DNA of 64,000 nucleotides from Desulfurococcaceae archaeon (GTDB lineage: Archaea; Thermoproteota; Thermoprotei_A; Sulfolobales; Desulfurococcaceae): the NCBI GenBank assembly GCA_038845865.1, contig JAWBQJ010000001.1:372001-436000 (forward strand), written 5' to 3'. The notes under the pieces were generated by a model. It worked only from the letters and a program-made list of their open reading frames with translations, was not told the origin of the DNA and searched no databases. Made by a program: the position numbers and the translations under genes. Within the stretch, counting starts at the first letter, position 1; every line of letters begins with the position of its first letter. Below, piece by piece: positions 28,088-37,279 of the stretch.

Positions 28088-28423
28088 TTAACCCCACTTG
28101 CCTTTTTTCAAGTGGGCTTCTAGCTCGGCCATGATCTTCTGAATGGCCACCGTGGCGAATTCCTTCTCCTCGCCCGCGATCTTCACGCATGCTGGGTCTA
28201 AGTTATCCTGGGCTATTTCCTCGGCCACGTTAAGTAGTTCCCTAAGAAGCGTCAAGGCCTTCATGTGAAGATAGTTTGATCTCCTGGACCTCGTGATGAG
28301 TTCCGCTTCTTTTTCTGAAAGTTGCTTGAATTGCTCCTTGGGGGCGCCGCACTTGGGGCATTTATCCGGTGGTTGTGGACCTTCAAAGACGTATCCACAA
28401 ATCTGGCATTTCCAGAAAGGCAC
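28088..28423 (-). CDS. Rubredoxin-domain protein with helical extension
   Basis: 111 residues. The first 40 carry a rubredoxin-type iron site, CQICGY and CPKCGAP (two CxxC pairs). The remaining 70 form a helical region without a full set of diiron ligands. It is likely an electron carrier in oxygen or peroxide detoxification, as rubredoxins paired with rubrerythrins are. It is the first gene of the encapsulin operon. The start is GTG 28423 after GAGGTGA; TATA-like sequences are at 28441-28475. Confidence 0.8.
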   Translation of the reverse strand: MPFWKCQICGYVFEGPQPPDKCPKCGAPKEQFKQLSEKEAELITRSRRSNYLHMKALTLLRELLNVAEEIAQDNLDPACVKIAGEEKEFATVAIQKIMAELEAHLKKGKWG

Positions 28424-29097
28424 GTCATTTCACCTCAAAGATTATATAATACGGGGCACTTTAAAAACTTAACTGTTTAAAACGCGAACACGCTGTGATC
28501 ATTTGTAAATTCTTAGCTTACTGTTAGCTATTCACGTTAGGTTGGCCTGTTTATAAACCCACGAAAACCAGCACAGGGGCGTTCTTTATATTAGGCGCAT
28601 TACTAGTGTCCCAGGGAGCACCTCCGTCTCTGGCGCCTCAAGCAACTTCAGTCTCTACTGGTTTGTAGTGCTTGATGAATGTAGCGGAAGCGTTCATAAG
28701 TGCTACTGTATAGATCGGTGTGTGAAGACTACTCGATGGGGGTGAGAGCCCCGTAGAAGAGGTGTGGGCTCTCCTCGAGAACAGACCAAGGTGCGGAGTG
28801 TCAGGGGTCGCCCCGAACGCCTTTAAGGGTGATGCAACCCCGAGACCGATGCAGGGGAACAAAAACGAGGCGAGGAAATCAACCCGTATGAACTAGCATT
28901 AGAGCTGAACCCCTCTCGAAGTAGCACTCCACTATGAGAAGAGGTACCCATCCTGCTACCCCGAGGTGATACGAGAAGAAAGTGAATAAAGTAGCTTAGA
29001 TACGAAGCTAGTGAAGCTGGACGGGCAAGACTACATGCTTGGTGGAAATTTTATTAGGAGATCCGCTTTATTTCGGATCTGTGGTCTAGGTGAGTAC
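28424..29097. other. Intergenic region with IS remnant
   Basis: About 670 bases. The left part (28440-28480) is the promoter of the encapsulin operon. The middle (about 28720-28900) is GC-rich and structured and holds the TnpB-like remnant listed separately. I see nothing definite in 28480-28720 or 28900-29090. Confidence 0.5.
28726..28896 (+). pseudogene. Remnant of the C-terminus of an IS200/IS605-type TnpB, possibly with its omega-RNA
   Basis: A 56-codon frame after a TGA reads ...GESPVEEVWALLENRP..., then CGVSGVAPNAFKGDATPRPM and ends ...NKNEARKSTRMN. The Pro-Val-Glu near the start and Asn-Glu-Ala-(Arg/Gly) near the stop recall the tails of archaeal TnpB proteins. No RuvC or zinc-finger codons survive upstream in frame. 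The stretch is GC-rich with a perfect 8-base inverted repeat (GAGAGCCC/GGGCTCTC at about 28744-28772), as expected where a guide (omega) RNA overlaps the end of tnpB. Recognition is by pattern memory, so confidence is modest. Confidence 0.4.
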
Positions 29098-29658
29098 ATG
29101 AAGAAACCTAGCAAAATGCCGCTAGGGGTTTTATTGGCTGCCCTGGTCTTCGTAGTCTTTGCCGTTACCGTTATTCTGGTTTTACCATCGCCACCTACCC
29201 CCGCTGGGGTCCGTGTTGAGGGGAAAGGCTTTGAGAGATACAGTGATTTTCTCGTTTATACAGCGGATATCTATGTAGGTGGAGAAGATGCTGGGACTAT
29301 CTACGTTCGCATACCCCTTTACTACGGGACACGCCTACCACTTCTTATCTCCATTTCACACATCGACGACTCTACAATTAAGAGTTTGAGAATAGAGTTC
29401 GAGCCGCCACGAGAAGTGTCCCTGGAATTAGCTTGGCTACATACTACCATGAAATACCCTGTGAGGTACTATCAGGACGGCTGGAAAATCGTGTGGGAGT
29501 GTGATAGCATGGACATGCCCGCCACGTTGACCCTCGAGTTCGTACCACTCCACCCCAGGCCAGACTACTTCATGAGAACTACGATAACCCTGACTATGAA
29601 CCTCAGCTACAAGGGCACTATTACCAGCGTTACCCATGTTGTACCGATTAGATATTAG
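29098..29658 (+). CDS. Membrane-anchored hypothetical protein
   Basis: 187 residues from the ATG at 29098, which has GGTGAG just upstream; the open frame extends to a GTG at 29011 but without supporting features. Residues 8-28 form one hydrophobic signal-anchor (LGVLLAALVFVVFAVTVIL), followed by a predicted extracytoplasmic beta-rich domain ending TSVTHVVPIRY. Not recognised. It stands alone downstream of the IS remnant. Confidence 0.55.
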   Translation: MKKPSKMPLGVLLAALVFVVFAVTVILVLPSPPTPAGVRVEGKGFERYSDFLVYTADIYVGGEDAGTIYVRIPLYYGTRLPLLISISHIDDSTIKSLRIEFEPPREVSLELAWLHTTMKYPVRYYQDGWKIVWECDSMDMPATLTLEFVPLHPRPDYFMRTTITLTMNLSYKGTITSVTHVVPIRY

Positions 29659-29990
29659 TGGCGTGCAGGCCCTGATCCTGGATGGTAATGGGTTTCGAGG
29701 TCAGAGCCTCTAACTCGTATTCCCTAGGAAGTTACGAGAGTCGTTGCGGAACTCTCACGCCCTAAAGGATAATGATATTATTAAATCCCGGTACCTAGCT
29801 CGTTCTAAGTTACAACTAGGTGAGAATATGGGTGCTCATTCGGTAACGCGTAAAGTATCCGTTTCCGCGAAAATGCAAGCCTCGTAGAGCCTATGAATCC
29901 GCGGAGAGTACCGCCTTCTGGGAAATGCCTTTAACCGAAAGGAGCTGGTTGAAGGTACTTTACTCTCCGCTGTGTTCTGTGAGCTTCTTA
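29659..29990. other. Intergenic region with a long-range hairpin
   Basis: 332 bases with no credible gene. Apart from the inverted repeat at 29901-29970 I see nothing in it. It lies between the end of the plus-strand membrane protein and the end of the minus-strand GDT1-family gene, so it serves as a shared 3' region. Confidence 0.45.
29901..29970. repeat. Inverted repeat / RNA hairpin 3' of the GDT1-family gene
   Basis: Perfect 10-base arms GCGGAGAGTA (29901-29910) and TACTCTCCGC (29961-29970), with an inner CCTTC/GAAGG pair, giving a 70-base stem-loop. It lies 20 bases past the GDT1-family stop. It may be a terminator/stabiliser or a small RNA; no T-run follows on either strand. Confidence 0.45.
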
Positions 29991-30557
29991 CTACGCAGAC
30001 AGTAATGTTTCTATGAGTAACCATAGCCCTATGCAAACCAGTATCGTTGACGCGAGCACTTTCATCTTGCACCACGGCACCCCTTTACCAATGATCTTGG
30101 CGATGATTATTCCGAGGGCGTTAGCCATCGCGTAGCCTACGATGCCGCCTATCAACACGTAATGCGGGTACCCCGTAGCCAGTGTGACCGTAAATACCGT
30201 GAGCTGGGTTTTGTCACCCATTTCAGCGAGCACGACGGCGAGGAAGTATGGTGCCAGCCCTTTACGGAGCTCTCCGGGCTCCTCGCCGTCTCCGACGAGC
30301 ATCCAAGCCCCTACGCCGATGAACAGGGCAGCTGCAATCACGTTGACCAGGAACCTGCTGATCACGTATCTCAGGGTCCACGCAACCATGACCGCTACGG
30401 TATTGGCTACCGTAAAGGCTAACGTAGAGAGTATTAAAATGACCGCGAAGCGCCTAGTTCGCATGGCTAGAGCTGCAGTGGAGATCATGGTCTTGTCGCC
30501 GAGTTCGGCTAGGAACACTGCCCCCGTCGTACTGCTGATCACGGTAATTGCCTGCAT
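29991..30557 (-). CDS. GDT1/TMEM165 (UPF0016) family cation transporter
   Basis: 188 residues in two repeats of three membrane helices. Each repeat opens with the family signature: FLAELGDKT and VLAEMGDKT. The family exports Mn2+ or exchanges Ca2+/Mn2+ for H+. I place the start at ATG 30557. The longer open frame to 30665 passes through the promoter, since a TATA-like element on the minus strand (TACTTTAAAA, about 30598-30607) predicts initiation near 30580. Confidence 0.85.
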   Translation of the reverse strand: MQAITVISSTTGAVFLAELGDKTMISTAALAMRTRRFAVILILSTLAFTVANTVAVMVAWTLRYVISRFLVNVIAAALFIGVGAWMLVGDGEEPGELRKGLAPYFLAVVLAEMGDKTQLTVFTVTLATGYPHYVLIGGIVGYAMANALGIIIAKIIGKGVPWCKMKVLASTILVCIGLWLLIETLLSA

Positions 30558-30597
30558 AGGGTCCACACCACGCACCCGTACTGTATATAGTTCTCGG

Positions 30598-30607
30598 GTT
30601 TTAAAGT
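30598..30607 (-). promoter_or_regulatory. TATA-like promoter of the GDT1-family gene
   Basis: Read on the minus strand, a CTTTAAAA core about 45 bases before ATG 30557. It decides against the upstream start, because the transcript would begin downstream of it. Confidence 0.4.
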
Positions 30608-30836
30608 AGTGGAGCGCTGAGTACCGTAGTAACGGATCAGGGCGTGGTGCGCTGTCCGCATACACGCTAAGAGCTAAAGTGCTCTAATGCCTCTAGGTAA
30701 TGGGCCAGTCCACGCGAACCCGCATAAGTGATCTCAAGCCGCTTTGCGGGTTGCTGAAACCTGTCGGTAACAAAAAGTTATTAACTGAGCGAGGCCATAT
30801 CATTACCGTGCATACCGCGGCTACCTGGACCTCGGT

Positions 30837-32264
30837 GTGCGTTTCATGGAAGCTGCGTTCACAACTGGGAACAGAGAGCTTGACGGGCTACTCGGAGGAA
30901 TCCCTTCACGTTACATGCTCCTCGTCGTCGGCCACCCGGGATCGGGTAAGACGACTCTTGCTTCGCAAATATGCTACGCGAACACGCGTAAGGGCTACAA
31001 GTGCCTCTACGTGACGTTCTACGAGGAGAAGGATAAGCTGTACAGGCACATGAACATGCTTGGAATAAGACTTGCCGAGGCGGAGCGTAACGGGCTACTG
31101 ACATACGCTAAGTTACCTGTCGCGGGTACGGATGAGATCCTAAACGCACTTACAGGGCTTATAAGCAGGGATAGCTACAAGGTCGTGGTAATAGATTCTG
31201 TGAACCCCGTTCTCGAATTAATTGAGAGAAAGAGGGCTCAGCGGGCCGTGCTACTAAATTTCTTCTACCAGTTAACGGGAATAATTGACGGGTTGCTGGT
31301 AATCGTGGCTGAGGTACCCTTGGGTAGGGAAGCGGTTGATCTAGGCGCAGTGGAGTTCGTTGCAGACGCTATATTCTACCTCAAGCACAGAATAGAGCGA
31401 GGGTTGGTGTCGCGCGTACTTGAAATAAGAAAGGTCCGGGAAGCACGCATCACTGTTGTGGAGTTACCGTTCACTATTGGTGAGGCAAAGGGTGTAAAGG
31501 TGTTCGTACCACCGAGGCCCGAAAGGCCTCTTACGACGCTGAGGGAGAGGCTAAAAGCCCTTAGAATATCCGAGAAGTTAACCGGGTACCTGTATAGAGG
31601 TGATATAGTCACCCACAGCTCGCCACCGCACATCCGTTCACCCCTAATTTACATACCTATCGTGGACATCGCCGTGGAAAACGACATGAAGGTTCTAATA
31701 ATAACTTTCAGGTATTCGCGAGACGAGTACATGGACCTAGTACTCGGTACCATGGTAAATGGCTTTGGTCTAAGCGAAGGCGTGGCAAGGTGCATCTTGG
31801 AAAACTACTTCCACGTCGAGGCAGTGAACCCTTCTAGCTACTCGCTATCACAGTTATTCACGTACATAGTAGAGCTGATCGAAAGGCACGATCCAGGCGT
31901 GGTGGTTTTTCACGTACTCGAGGTCTTGTGGGCACAGACCCGTAATAAAGACGAGTTCTGGAACGTCTTGACAAACCTATTTACATGGCTTAAGAACGGG
32001 GGGAAGCTAACAGTACATTTAACTACCCGGGTAAGCCCCTACTGGATTAGAATGAACGAGGTGCTATCAGACGTCACAATTAGGTTTTACTGCAAGCCCC
32101 GTAGAGGTGGGTTTAAACAGGTGATGATTGTTTGGCGGCGCGGAAAGGCGCCCACACGAGTTGACCTCGATGAAGGGGAGTTAGTCGAGGAGATTAAGAG
32201 GAGCGCCCCAGTTTTCGCGGAGATCGTCAGGGGTAGGGTTAAGGCTTGTTCTAGTAGTGCTTAA
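30837..32264 (+). CDS. KaiC-like RecA-superfamily ATPase with degenerate second domain
   Basis: 475 residues. The first domain has Walker A GHPGSGKTT near residue 33, the catalytic double acidic pair (YEEKDKL) and Walker B VVVIDS. The second half (about 260-475) keeps a RecA-like hydrophobic beta pattern (KVLIITFRYSRDEY, GVVVFHVLEVLW, KLTVHLTTR) but has no Walker A. Archaeal KaiC-like proteins of this type are thought to act as ATP-dependent signalling or regulatory hubs; no partner is visible here. The start is GTG 30837 or ATG 30846. A TATA-like AAAAGTTATTA lies at about 30775. Confidence 0.78.
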   Translation: MRFMEAAFTTGNRELDGLLGGIPSRYMLLVVGHPGSGKTTLASQICYANTRKGYKCLYVTFYEEKDKLYRHMNMLGIRLAEAERNGLLTYAKLPVAGTDEILNALTGLISRDSYKVVVIDSVNPVLELIERKRAQRAVLLNFFYQLTGIIDGLLVIVAEVPLGREAVDLGAVEFVADAIFYLKHRIERGLVSRVLEIRKVREARITVVELPFTIGEAKGVKVFVPPRPERPLTTLRERLKALRISEKLTGYLYRGDIVTHSSPPHIRSPLIYIPIVDIAVENDMKVLIITFRYSRDEYMDLVLGTMVNGFGLSEGVARCILENYFHVEAVNPSSYSLSQLFTYIVELIERHDPGVVVFHVLEVLWAQTRNKDEFWNVLTNLFTWLKNGGKLTVHLTTRVSPYWIRMNEVLSDVTIRFYCKPRRGGFKQVMIVWRRGKAPTRVDLDEGELVEEIKRSAPVFAEIVRGRVKACSSSA

Positions 32265-32457
32265 CAACGCAACAACGTACTGTTAGAAAGGAGACGTGTT
32301 TGCTGTGCTAGCAACCCGTTAGGCGCTTTCAGATGCGTGAAATCAGGTAGGGGAAACGATCTTCACTTTTCCGTCTACCGTCGTCTCATCACCGAGCCCT
32401 TTCAGGCTTAGAGAGGTTATTATTTTTACGCGCCTTAATCTCTAATTGGTGCTGTGA

Positions 32458-33324
32458 GTGGGTAAGCTCGACGTTGTACTAGCTGTGCTCGCGGCACTAG
32501 TGTCAGCCCTGACAGCTGTCGCCACACTCACCGGCGATGTGGCCCTCTGGGCTTGCTTAACCCGGCTCGGGGACGAAGAGCTCTACCTAGTCCTCGTGAT
32601 ACTAGCCTACTACCTGGCTCCCAGCACCGTTACGGGTTTTTCCATTCTAATTGCAGTGCTCTTATCGGGGTCGCTCAACGTAGCGTTAAAGTATACTCTC
32701 AACGCGCCCAGACCCTTAAACCCACTTGTAGAGGTCGAAGGCCCTGGTTTTCCTAGTGGGCATGCACAGGTCTCAACTGCTTTTTGGAGCGCCCTGGTCT
32801 TAGCGCGGAGGAGGCGTGGTTTGTTCGTGCTCTCCACCGCCGTGGTGGTAGCTGTTTCCCTAAGTAGGGTTTACCTAAGAGCGCACTACGCAATCGACGT
32901 CTTAGGCGGTGTGCTACTCGGCCTCCTAACCGGGATTTCACCGGGCGCTCTGCTATCTGCGCGGGTACGGGCCGGCCTCGCACTACGCAGCTACGTTCTA
33001 GTGGCTACGGCCCTGATCCTGGGGGTTTACAACACTCTCTACTTGAATGTAGAGCCGGGCTCTGCATGCGCGTTACTGGGCTTAAGCATTGCCACACTAC
33101 TGGTGCCCTCTACTTACTTCTACCACGGTTACCCCTTAAACTTCGCTTCCGTTAGCTTCGCTAGAAGGCTCGCCGGCTTTGCGGTATCCGCTATTCTACT
33201 CGCTTTCGTGCACTACGTCCTCCCAGGAGGACTTTCAGCTCTCAGAGTACTCGGGTTCGCTGCAGGCGGTGCGGCATCGTTTGTGCTTATACCGGCATTG
33301 TTAGTCAAGTGGAAGGGTGGTTAA
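32458..33324 (+). CDS. PAP2-family membrane phosphatase
   Basis: 288 residues, eight or so membrane helices. The three PAP2 catalytic motifs are complete: KYTLNAPRP, FPSGH and SRVYLRAHYAID. It probably hydrolyses a polyprenyl or lipid pyrophosphate in the membrane. Next to a UbiA-type lipid prenyltransferase this could serve isoprenoid recycling. GTG start at 32458. The end overlaps the convergent UbiA gene by 4 bases. Confidence 0.87.
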   Translation: MGKLDVVLAVLAALVSALTAVATLTGDVALWACLTRLGDEELYLVLVILAYYLAPSTVTGFSILIAVLLSGSLNVALKYTLNAPRPLNPLVEVEGPGFPSGHAQVSTAFWSALVLARRRRGLFVLSTAVVVAVSLSRVYLRAHYAIDVLGGVLLGLLTGISPGALLSARVRAGLALRSYVLVATALILGVYNTLYLNVEPGSACALLGLSIATLLVPSTYFYHGYPLNFASVSFARRLAGFAVSAILLAFVHYVLPGGLSALRVLGFAAGGAASFVLIPALLVKWKGG

Positions 33325-34163
33325 TCCAGTTTACTCAGCCAGAACGCCGCCATGCCTATGAACATCGCTACTAGTGTTCTCTTCCTTGACTTTTCCGACA
33401 CAACCTTGTTGAGGGCGTTTCTGTAGGCCTTTACCACGCTGTGAGCGTAGAGGGCTGTAGCCAGCGCCATTAAGGCCTTGTAGGCCGGTCCAGTACTTGT
33501 TGTAACCGTGTAAATACCTAACAGCGACCCCGCCAGACCTGTTATGAGCATTGCTCTAGAGGCCTTCTCGATGCCGAACACCGTTGCAACTGTCCTGTAA
33601 CCGTGTTTTAAGTCCCCTTCAACGTCCTGTACCGCCTTGAGGATCTCCCTTCCCAGGTTCACCAGGACTATTACTGTGGAGAACAGCACCGTGAAGTAGA
33701 GGTCTCGGGGCGGTAAGCCCGCTACCACGTAACCGTAGACTACGGGCCCCGTCGTGGAGAGCGCCACTAGGGCGTGGCTCCACCAGCACCTTCTCAAAAA
33801 GCTGTAGGAGATCCCCACTACACAGTAGGCCGTTGAGACCACTAAGGCGCGCACGCCAATCAAAGCGTTAACGGCGATGGCCACCGTGACCATGAGTACG
33901 GCGAGGACCAGCGACAACCCAACTGCGGCGTCACCGCGTGGAAGGGGTTTCCAGGGCTTGTTAACCCTGTCTACTTCGAGATCTACGAGGTCGTTCACCG
34001 TCATTGAAGCCCCAGTGAGGAGGAAGCCCGTTAGAAACCCGGCTACTAGGAGGCTGTAATCAGCTGCATACTCGTGGTAGACGAGCACGGAAAATACTGC
34101 TCCAATGCCACTGAGAATGGCGTTGGGAAGCCTAATGAGCTCGATGTAGGCTTTCAGAGTCAA
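33321..34163 (-). CDS. UbiA prenyltransferase, probable digeranylgeranylglyceryl phosphate synthase
   Basis: 280 residues, about eight membrane helices. The two Asp-rich motifs are NDLVDLEVDRVNKPWKPLP and DVEGDLKHGYRTVA, matching UbiA enzymes. In archaea this form adds the second geranylgeranyl chain to geranylgeranylglyceryl phosphate, a core step in ether lipid synthesis. Its 5' end lies about 55 bases from the 23S rRNA 3' processing stem. Exact substrate is inferred from family type. Confidence 0.82.
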   Translation of the reverse strand: MTLKAYIELIRLPNAILSGIGAVFSVLVYHEYAADYSLLVAGFLTGFLLTGASMTVNDLVDLEVDRVNKPWKPLPRGDAAVGLSLVLAVLMVTVAIAVNALIGVRALVVSTAYCVVGISYSFLRRCWWSHALVALSTTGPVVYGYVVAGLPPRDLYFTVLFSTVIVLVNLGREILKAVQDVEGDLKHGYRTVATVFGIEKASRAMLITGLAGSLLGIYTVTTSTGPAYKALMALATALYAHSVVKAYRNALNKVVSEKSRKRTLVAMFIGMAAFWLSKLD

Positions 34164-34218
34164 GTAGGTACCACCAGGTAGAGGTGTAAGGATAGGGGCT
34201 TGTAATAAAGTATTTGAG

Positions 34219-34268
34219 CGCTACAGAGGGGCCTGGAAAACCAGGCTTATACACAAACCCGCAGAACC
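34219..34268 (-). other. 3' arm of the pre-23S rRNA processing stem
   Basis: 34219-34245 is perfectly complementary to 37724-37750 (27 bp), and 34255-34268 to 37700-37713 (14 bp), with a short asymmetric internal loop between. These bracket the 23S gene and form the classic archaeal pre-23S stem, in which a bulge-helix-bulge is cut by the splicing endonuclease. Confidence 0.85.
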
Positions 34269-34612
34269 AGCTTACCGTTAACGGGTAACCCGCCCCCGGG
34301 TAAGCTGTAGCTTCGGGCTTTTGGGAGCGGCAGGCTGAACCCCTCGAGGAAACCCTCTTGGGGCTCACACCCCCGCCCCATCAACCCCGTCTTCTACGGG
34401 AGCCCGTACCACCGGGACGTACGTCCCGGTGGAAGGCCGCCTCTTCTCGGGGAGGGGTTCCCGCTTAGATGCTTTCAGCGGTTACCCCCTACGGCGTGGC
34501 TGCCCGGCGTTGCCCACCAGGACAACCGGTACACCAGAGGCCGCGCCGCCCCGTTCCTCTCGTACTGAGGGCAGCTTCCCCTCAGGCGGCCCGCGCCCCC
34601 CGCGGGTAGAGC

Positions 34613-34665
<53 letters not shown>

Positions 34666-34754
34666 GGCAGCCCCACCCTTGGGGGCTGCTGCACCCCCAG
34701 GATGGGAAGAGCCGACATCGATGTAGCAAACCGCGGGGTCGATGGGAGCTCTCA

Positions 34755-34792
<38 letters not shown>

Positions 34793-35305
34793 TCATGCCC
34801 GGCCCCCACCGATGGGGGCACGAGCGTTCGCTAGGCCGCGGTTTCCCGGCCGGACCCCTTGTGTTCAAGGGTCCGGTCAGGCCGGCTTTTGCCCTTGCAC
34901 TCTACGGCGGGTTTCTGACCCGCCTGAGCCGACCTTTGGGCGCCCGTGTTACCTTTTCGCGGGCGTGCCGCCCCAGCCGAACCGCCCACCCGGCGTTGTC
35001 CCCCCGGTTAACCCGGGGGTTAGGCTCCCAGGTTGCGGTAGGTGGTGTTTCATTGGCGCCTCCATGACACCCGGAGGTGTCATTTCACCGGCTCCCACCT
35101 ACGCTACGTACCGCAACCCAGGAGCCAGCGCCGGGCTGCGGTAAAGCTCCACGGGGACTTATCGCCCTGCGGGGGGTTGCCGGCCTGTGCACCGGCTCCG
35201 TGTATTCACGGGGCCCCGGGCCAGGACAGCGGGGACCTCGTTGATCCATTCATGCGCGCCGGAACTTACCCGGCAAGGCATTTGGCTACCTTAAGAGGGT
35301 CAGAG

Positions 35306-35393
35306 CTGGGCCCCAGCCTCCCGCCTAGAGTTAGAGGTAAGTAGCTGGTCTCCATTCGTTCCGGAAACGACTTAAGAGGCGGGATGGCTGAGT
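35306..35393 (-). other. 23S rRNA insertion (mini-intron, 88 nt) in the helix 69 loop
   Basis: It interrupts the conserved rRNA GGGGGTAA | CTCTGACCCTCTTAAGG, i.e. about E. coli position 1913, in the loop of helix 69. The insert can pair its own ends (CCCGCCTCTTAAG with CTCTAGGCGGG, flanked by CAGCC/GGCTG), as expected of an archaeal BHB intron. Boundaries are uncertain by 1-3 bases. Confidence 0.85.
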
Positions 35394-35620
35394 TTACCCC
35401 CGGCCTTCAGCGGCGCTTCGCCGGGTTGGACCCCGGTTTCACGGACCGCCAGTGGCCAGGATTCGGCCCCCGTTCACACCCTTTCGGGCTTGCGGGGACC
35501 TATGTTTTTATTAAACAGTCAGGCCCCCCTTGTCACTGCGACCTGCGGGTCCAGGGTTATCCCCTAAACCCGCAGGCACCCCTTCTCCCGAAGTTACGGG
35601 GCCAATTTGCCGAGTTCCCT

Positions 35621-35771
35621 TTCGGGGGAGGGGAGGGAGCATTGAGGAAGTTTGAACCTAGGATATACTGTTAAATTTGAGACGGTGACGCATCCGTCCC
35701 TAAGGCTATACGCTCCTGTACTGGCCGATCTACTAGGGTGAAGACAAGCATACTAAACTCCCTCCCCTCCT
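35621..35771 (-). other. 23S rRNA insertion (intron, 151 nt)
   Basis: It interrupts the conserved junction CCCGGGCC | AGGGAACTCGGC, about E. coli 1660. The insert is AT-richer inside, and its ends (GGAGGGGAGGGAG and CTCCCTCCCCTCC) are complementary, bringing the exons together. A 26-codon frame inside shows no recognisable endonuclease. Confidence 0.85.
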
Positions 35772-36351
35772 GGCCCGGGTTATCCCCCAGACGCCTGGGG
35801 CTTCTCACCCAGGGGCACCTGTGTCGGTTCTCGGTACGGTCGCGGGGGATCGTTCCCCGCTCCCTTTTCAAGGGCCCCCGGGGTCGGCGGAAGGGCCTAA
35901 CGGCCCCCATTCCCGGCTTCGGCCCCTTCTCACCGTGACGGTACTCCGGGGCCTTTACCGGTTAGCTGGGTCGCGGCCATTCAACCGCCCCCAGTCCGCC
36001 TACCCGGAGGCGTCGGGAGCAGGGCTTGCGTTACCGCACCTACCCCCGCGGCACGGGAATATTAACCCGTTTCCCCTTCCCCGGGTCCGTGTTACGGCCC
36101 GGGTTAGGACCGGCTAACCCTCGGCCGACGACCGTTGCCGAGGAACCCTGGCCCTTTCCGGCGGAGGGGATTTTCACCCCTCTTCGCTGTTACTGCCGCC
36201 GGGATCTTCACCCGGAGCGGGTCCACCGGACCTCACGGCCCGGCTTCTACCCCACCCCGGCGCCCGCCTACCGGATCAGGGCTCCAGCGGAGCCCTGCCC
36301 CGGGGTCTCGGCGGCCGGCTTAAGCCCCGACCAATCTTCGGGGCCCCGCGG

Positions 36352-36395
<44 letters not shown>

Positions 36396-37086
36396 TTAGG
36401 CCCACCTCCCCGCTGTCTAAGCCGCGGGACGCCCTTTGAGATTGGCACTTAGCCGGCACTTAGGGGCCTTAACCCCGGTCTCGGTTGTTCCCGTCTCGGC
36501 CCCCAGGCTTACCCCGAGGGCCCCACTCCCGCCATTTACGGTGGCCACGGGTTCGGAGTTGGACCGGGGGCCGAGGCCTTTCGGCCTCCGCACCCCCGAT
36601 CCGTAGCTCTACCCCGTGGCCCGCCTCCGGCGGGGCTGGGCTGAGACCCACTTCGGCGGGAACCAGCTATCACCGAGCTTGATTGGTCTTTTGCCCCTAG
36701 ACGGGGGTCATGGGAACGAGTTGCACGTCAGAACCCTTTCGGGCCTCCACCGGGGTTTCCCCCGGCTTCACCCTGCCCCCGCCTAGATCGCTCGGTTTCT
36801 GGTCCCACGGCGGTGACTCCGGGCCCTTATCGGACCCCGCCCCTCGCCGGGGATTGACCCGGTTGCGGGCATGTCGGTTTCCCTGCGCCTACGGGGCTTT
36901 GACCCCCTTAGGCTCGCCACCACCGTGGACTCCCCGGCCCGTGTTTCAAGACGGACGGTGCGACCCTGGTCCGCCCCCTTCGTACTTCCCGGTCGCCCGG
37001 GTTTCCTTCAGGGGGCTTCAGCCCTTTCAGGCCGCACCGTATGTAGCCGCCCGGTTTCAGGCTCTTTTCACCCCCCTTGCGGGGTA

Positions 37087-37130
<44 letters not shown>

Positions 37131-37237
37131 GGACGTATTTAGCCTTGGAGGTCGGTGACCCCCAACTTCCTACGGCAAAACCAAGCCGTAGTACTCTGCT
37201 CCACGGCGCGGGCCCCCGCGGTTTAGCCTACGGGGTT

Positions 37238-37279
37238 TGACCCGGGGATCCGGTCATTACATGCCGGAATCCCCGGCCT
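37238..37279 (-). other. 23S rRNA insertion (mini-intron, 42 nt) in the 5' domain
   Basis: It separates GAGGGTGAT from AACCCCGTAGGC, contiguous in related archaea, in 23S domain I (roughly E. coli 320). The insert folds as one hairpin (CCGGGGATTCCGG with CCGGATCCCCGG). Confidence 0.8.

Noticed and set aside
28638..28862. A minus-strand open frame over the IS remnant (containing KPVETEVA)
   Set aside because: It lacks a start signal and domain. The plus-strand frame reads better as a TnpB tail, although the orientation is not fully settled.
28700..28900. Possible SRP RNA or RNase P RNA
   Set aside because: The conserved SRP helix 8 and RNase P GAGGAAAGTC-type motifs are not present.
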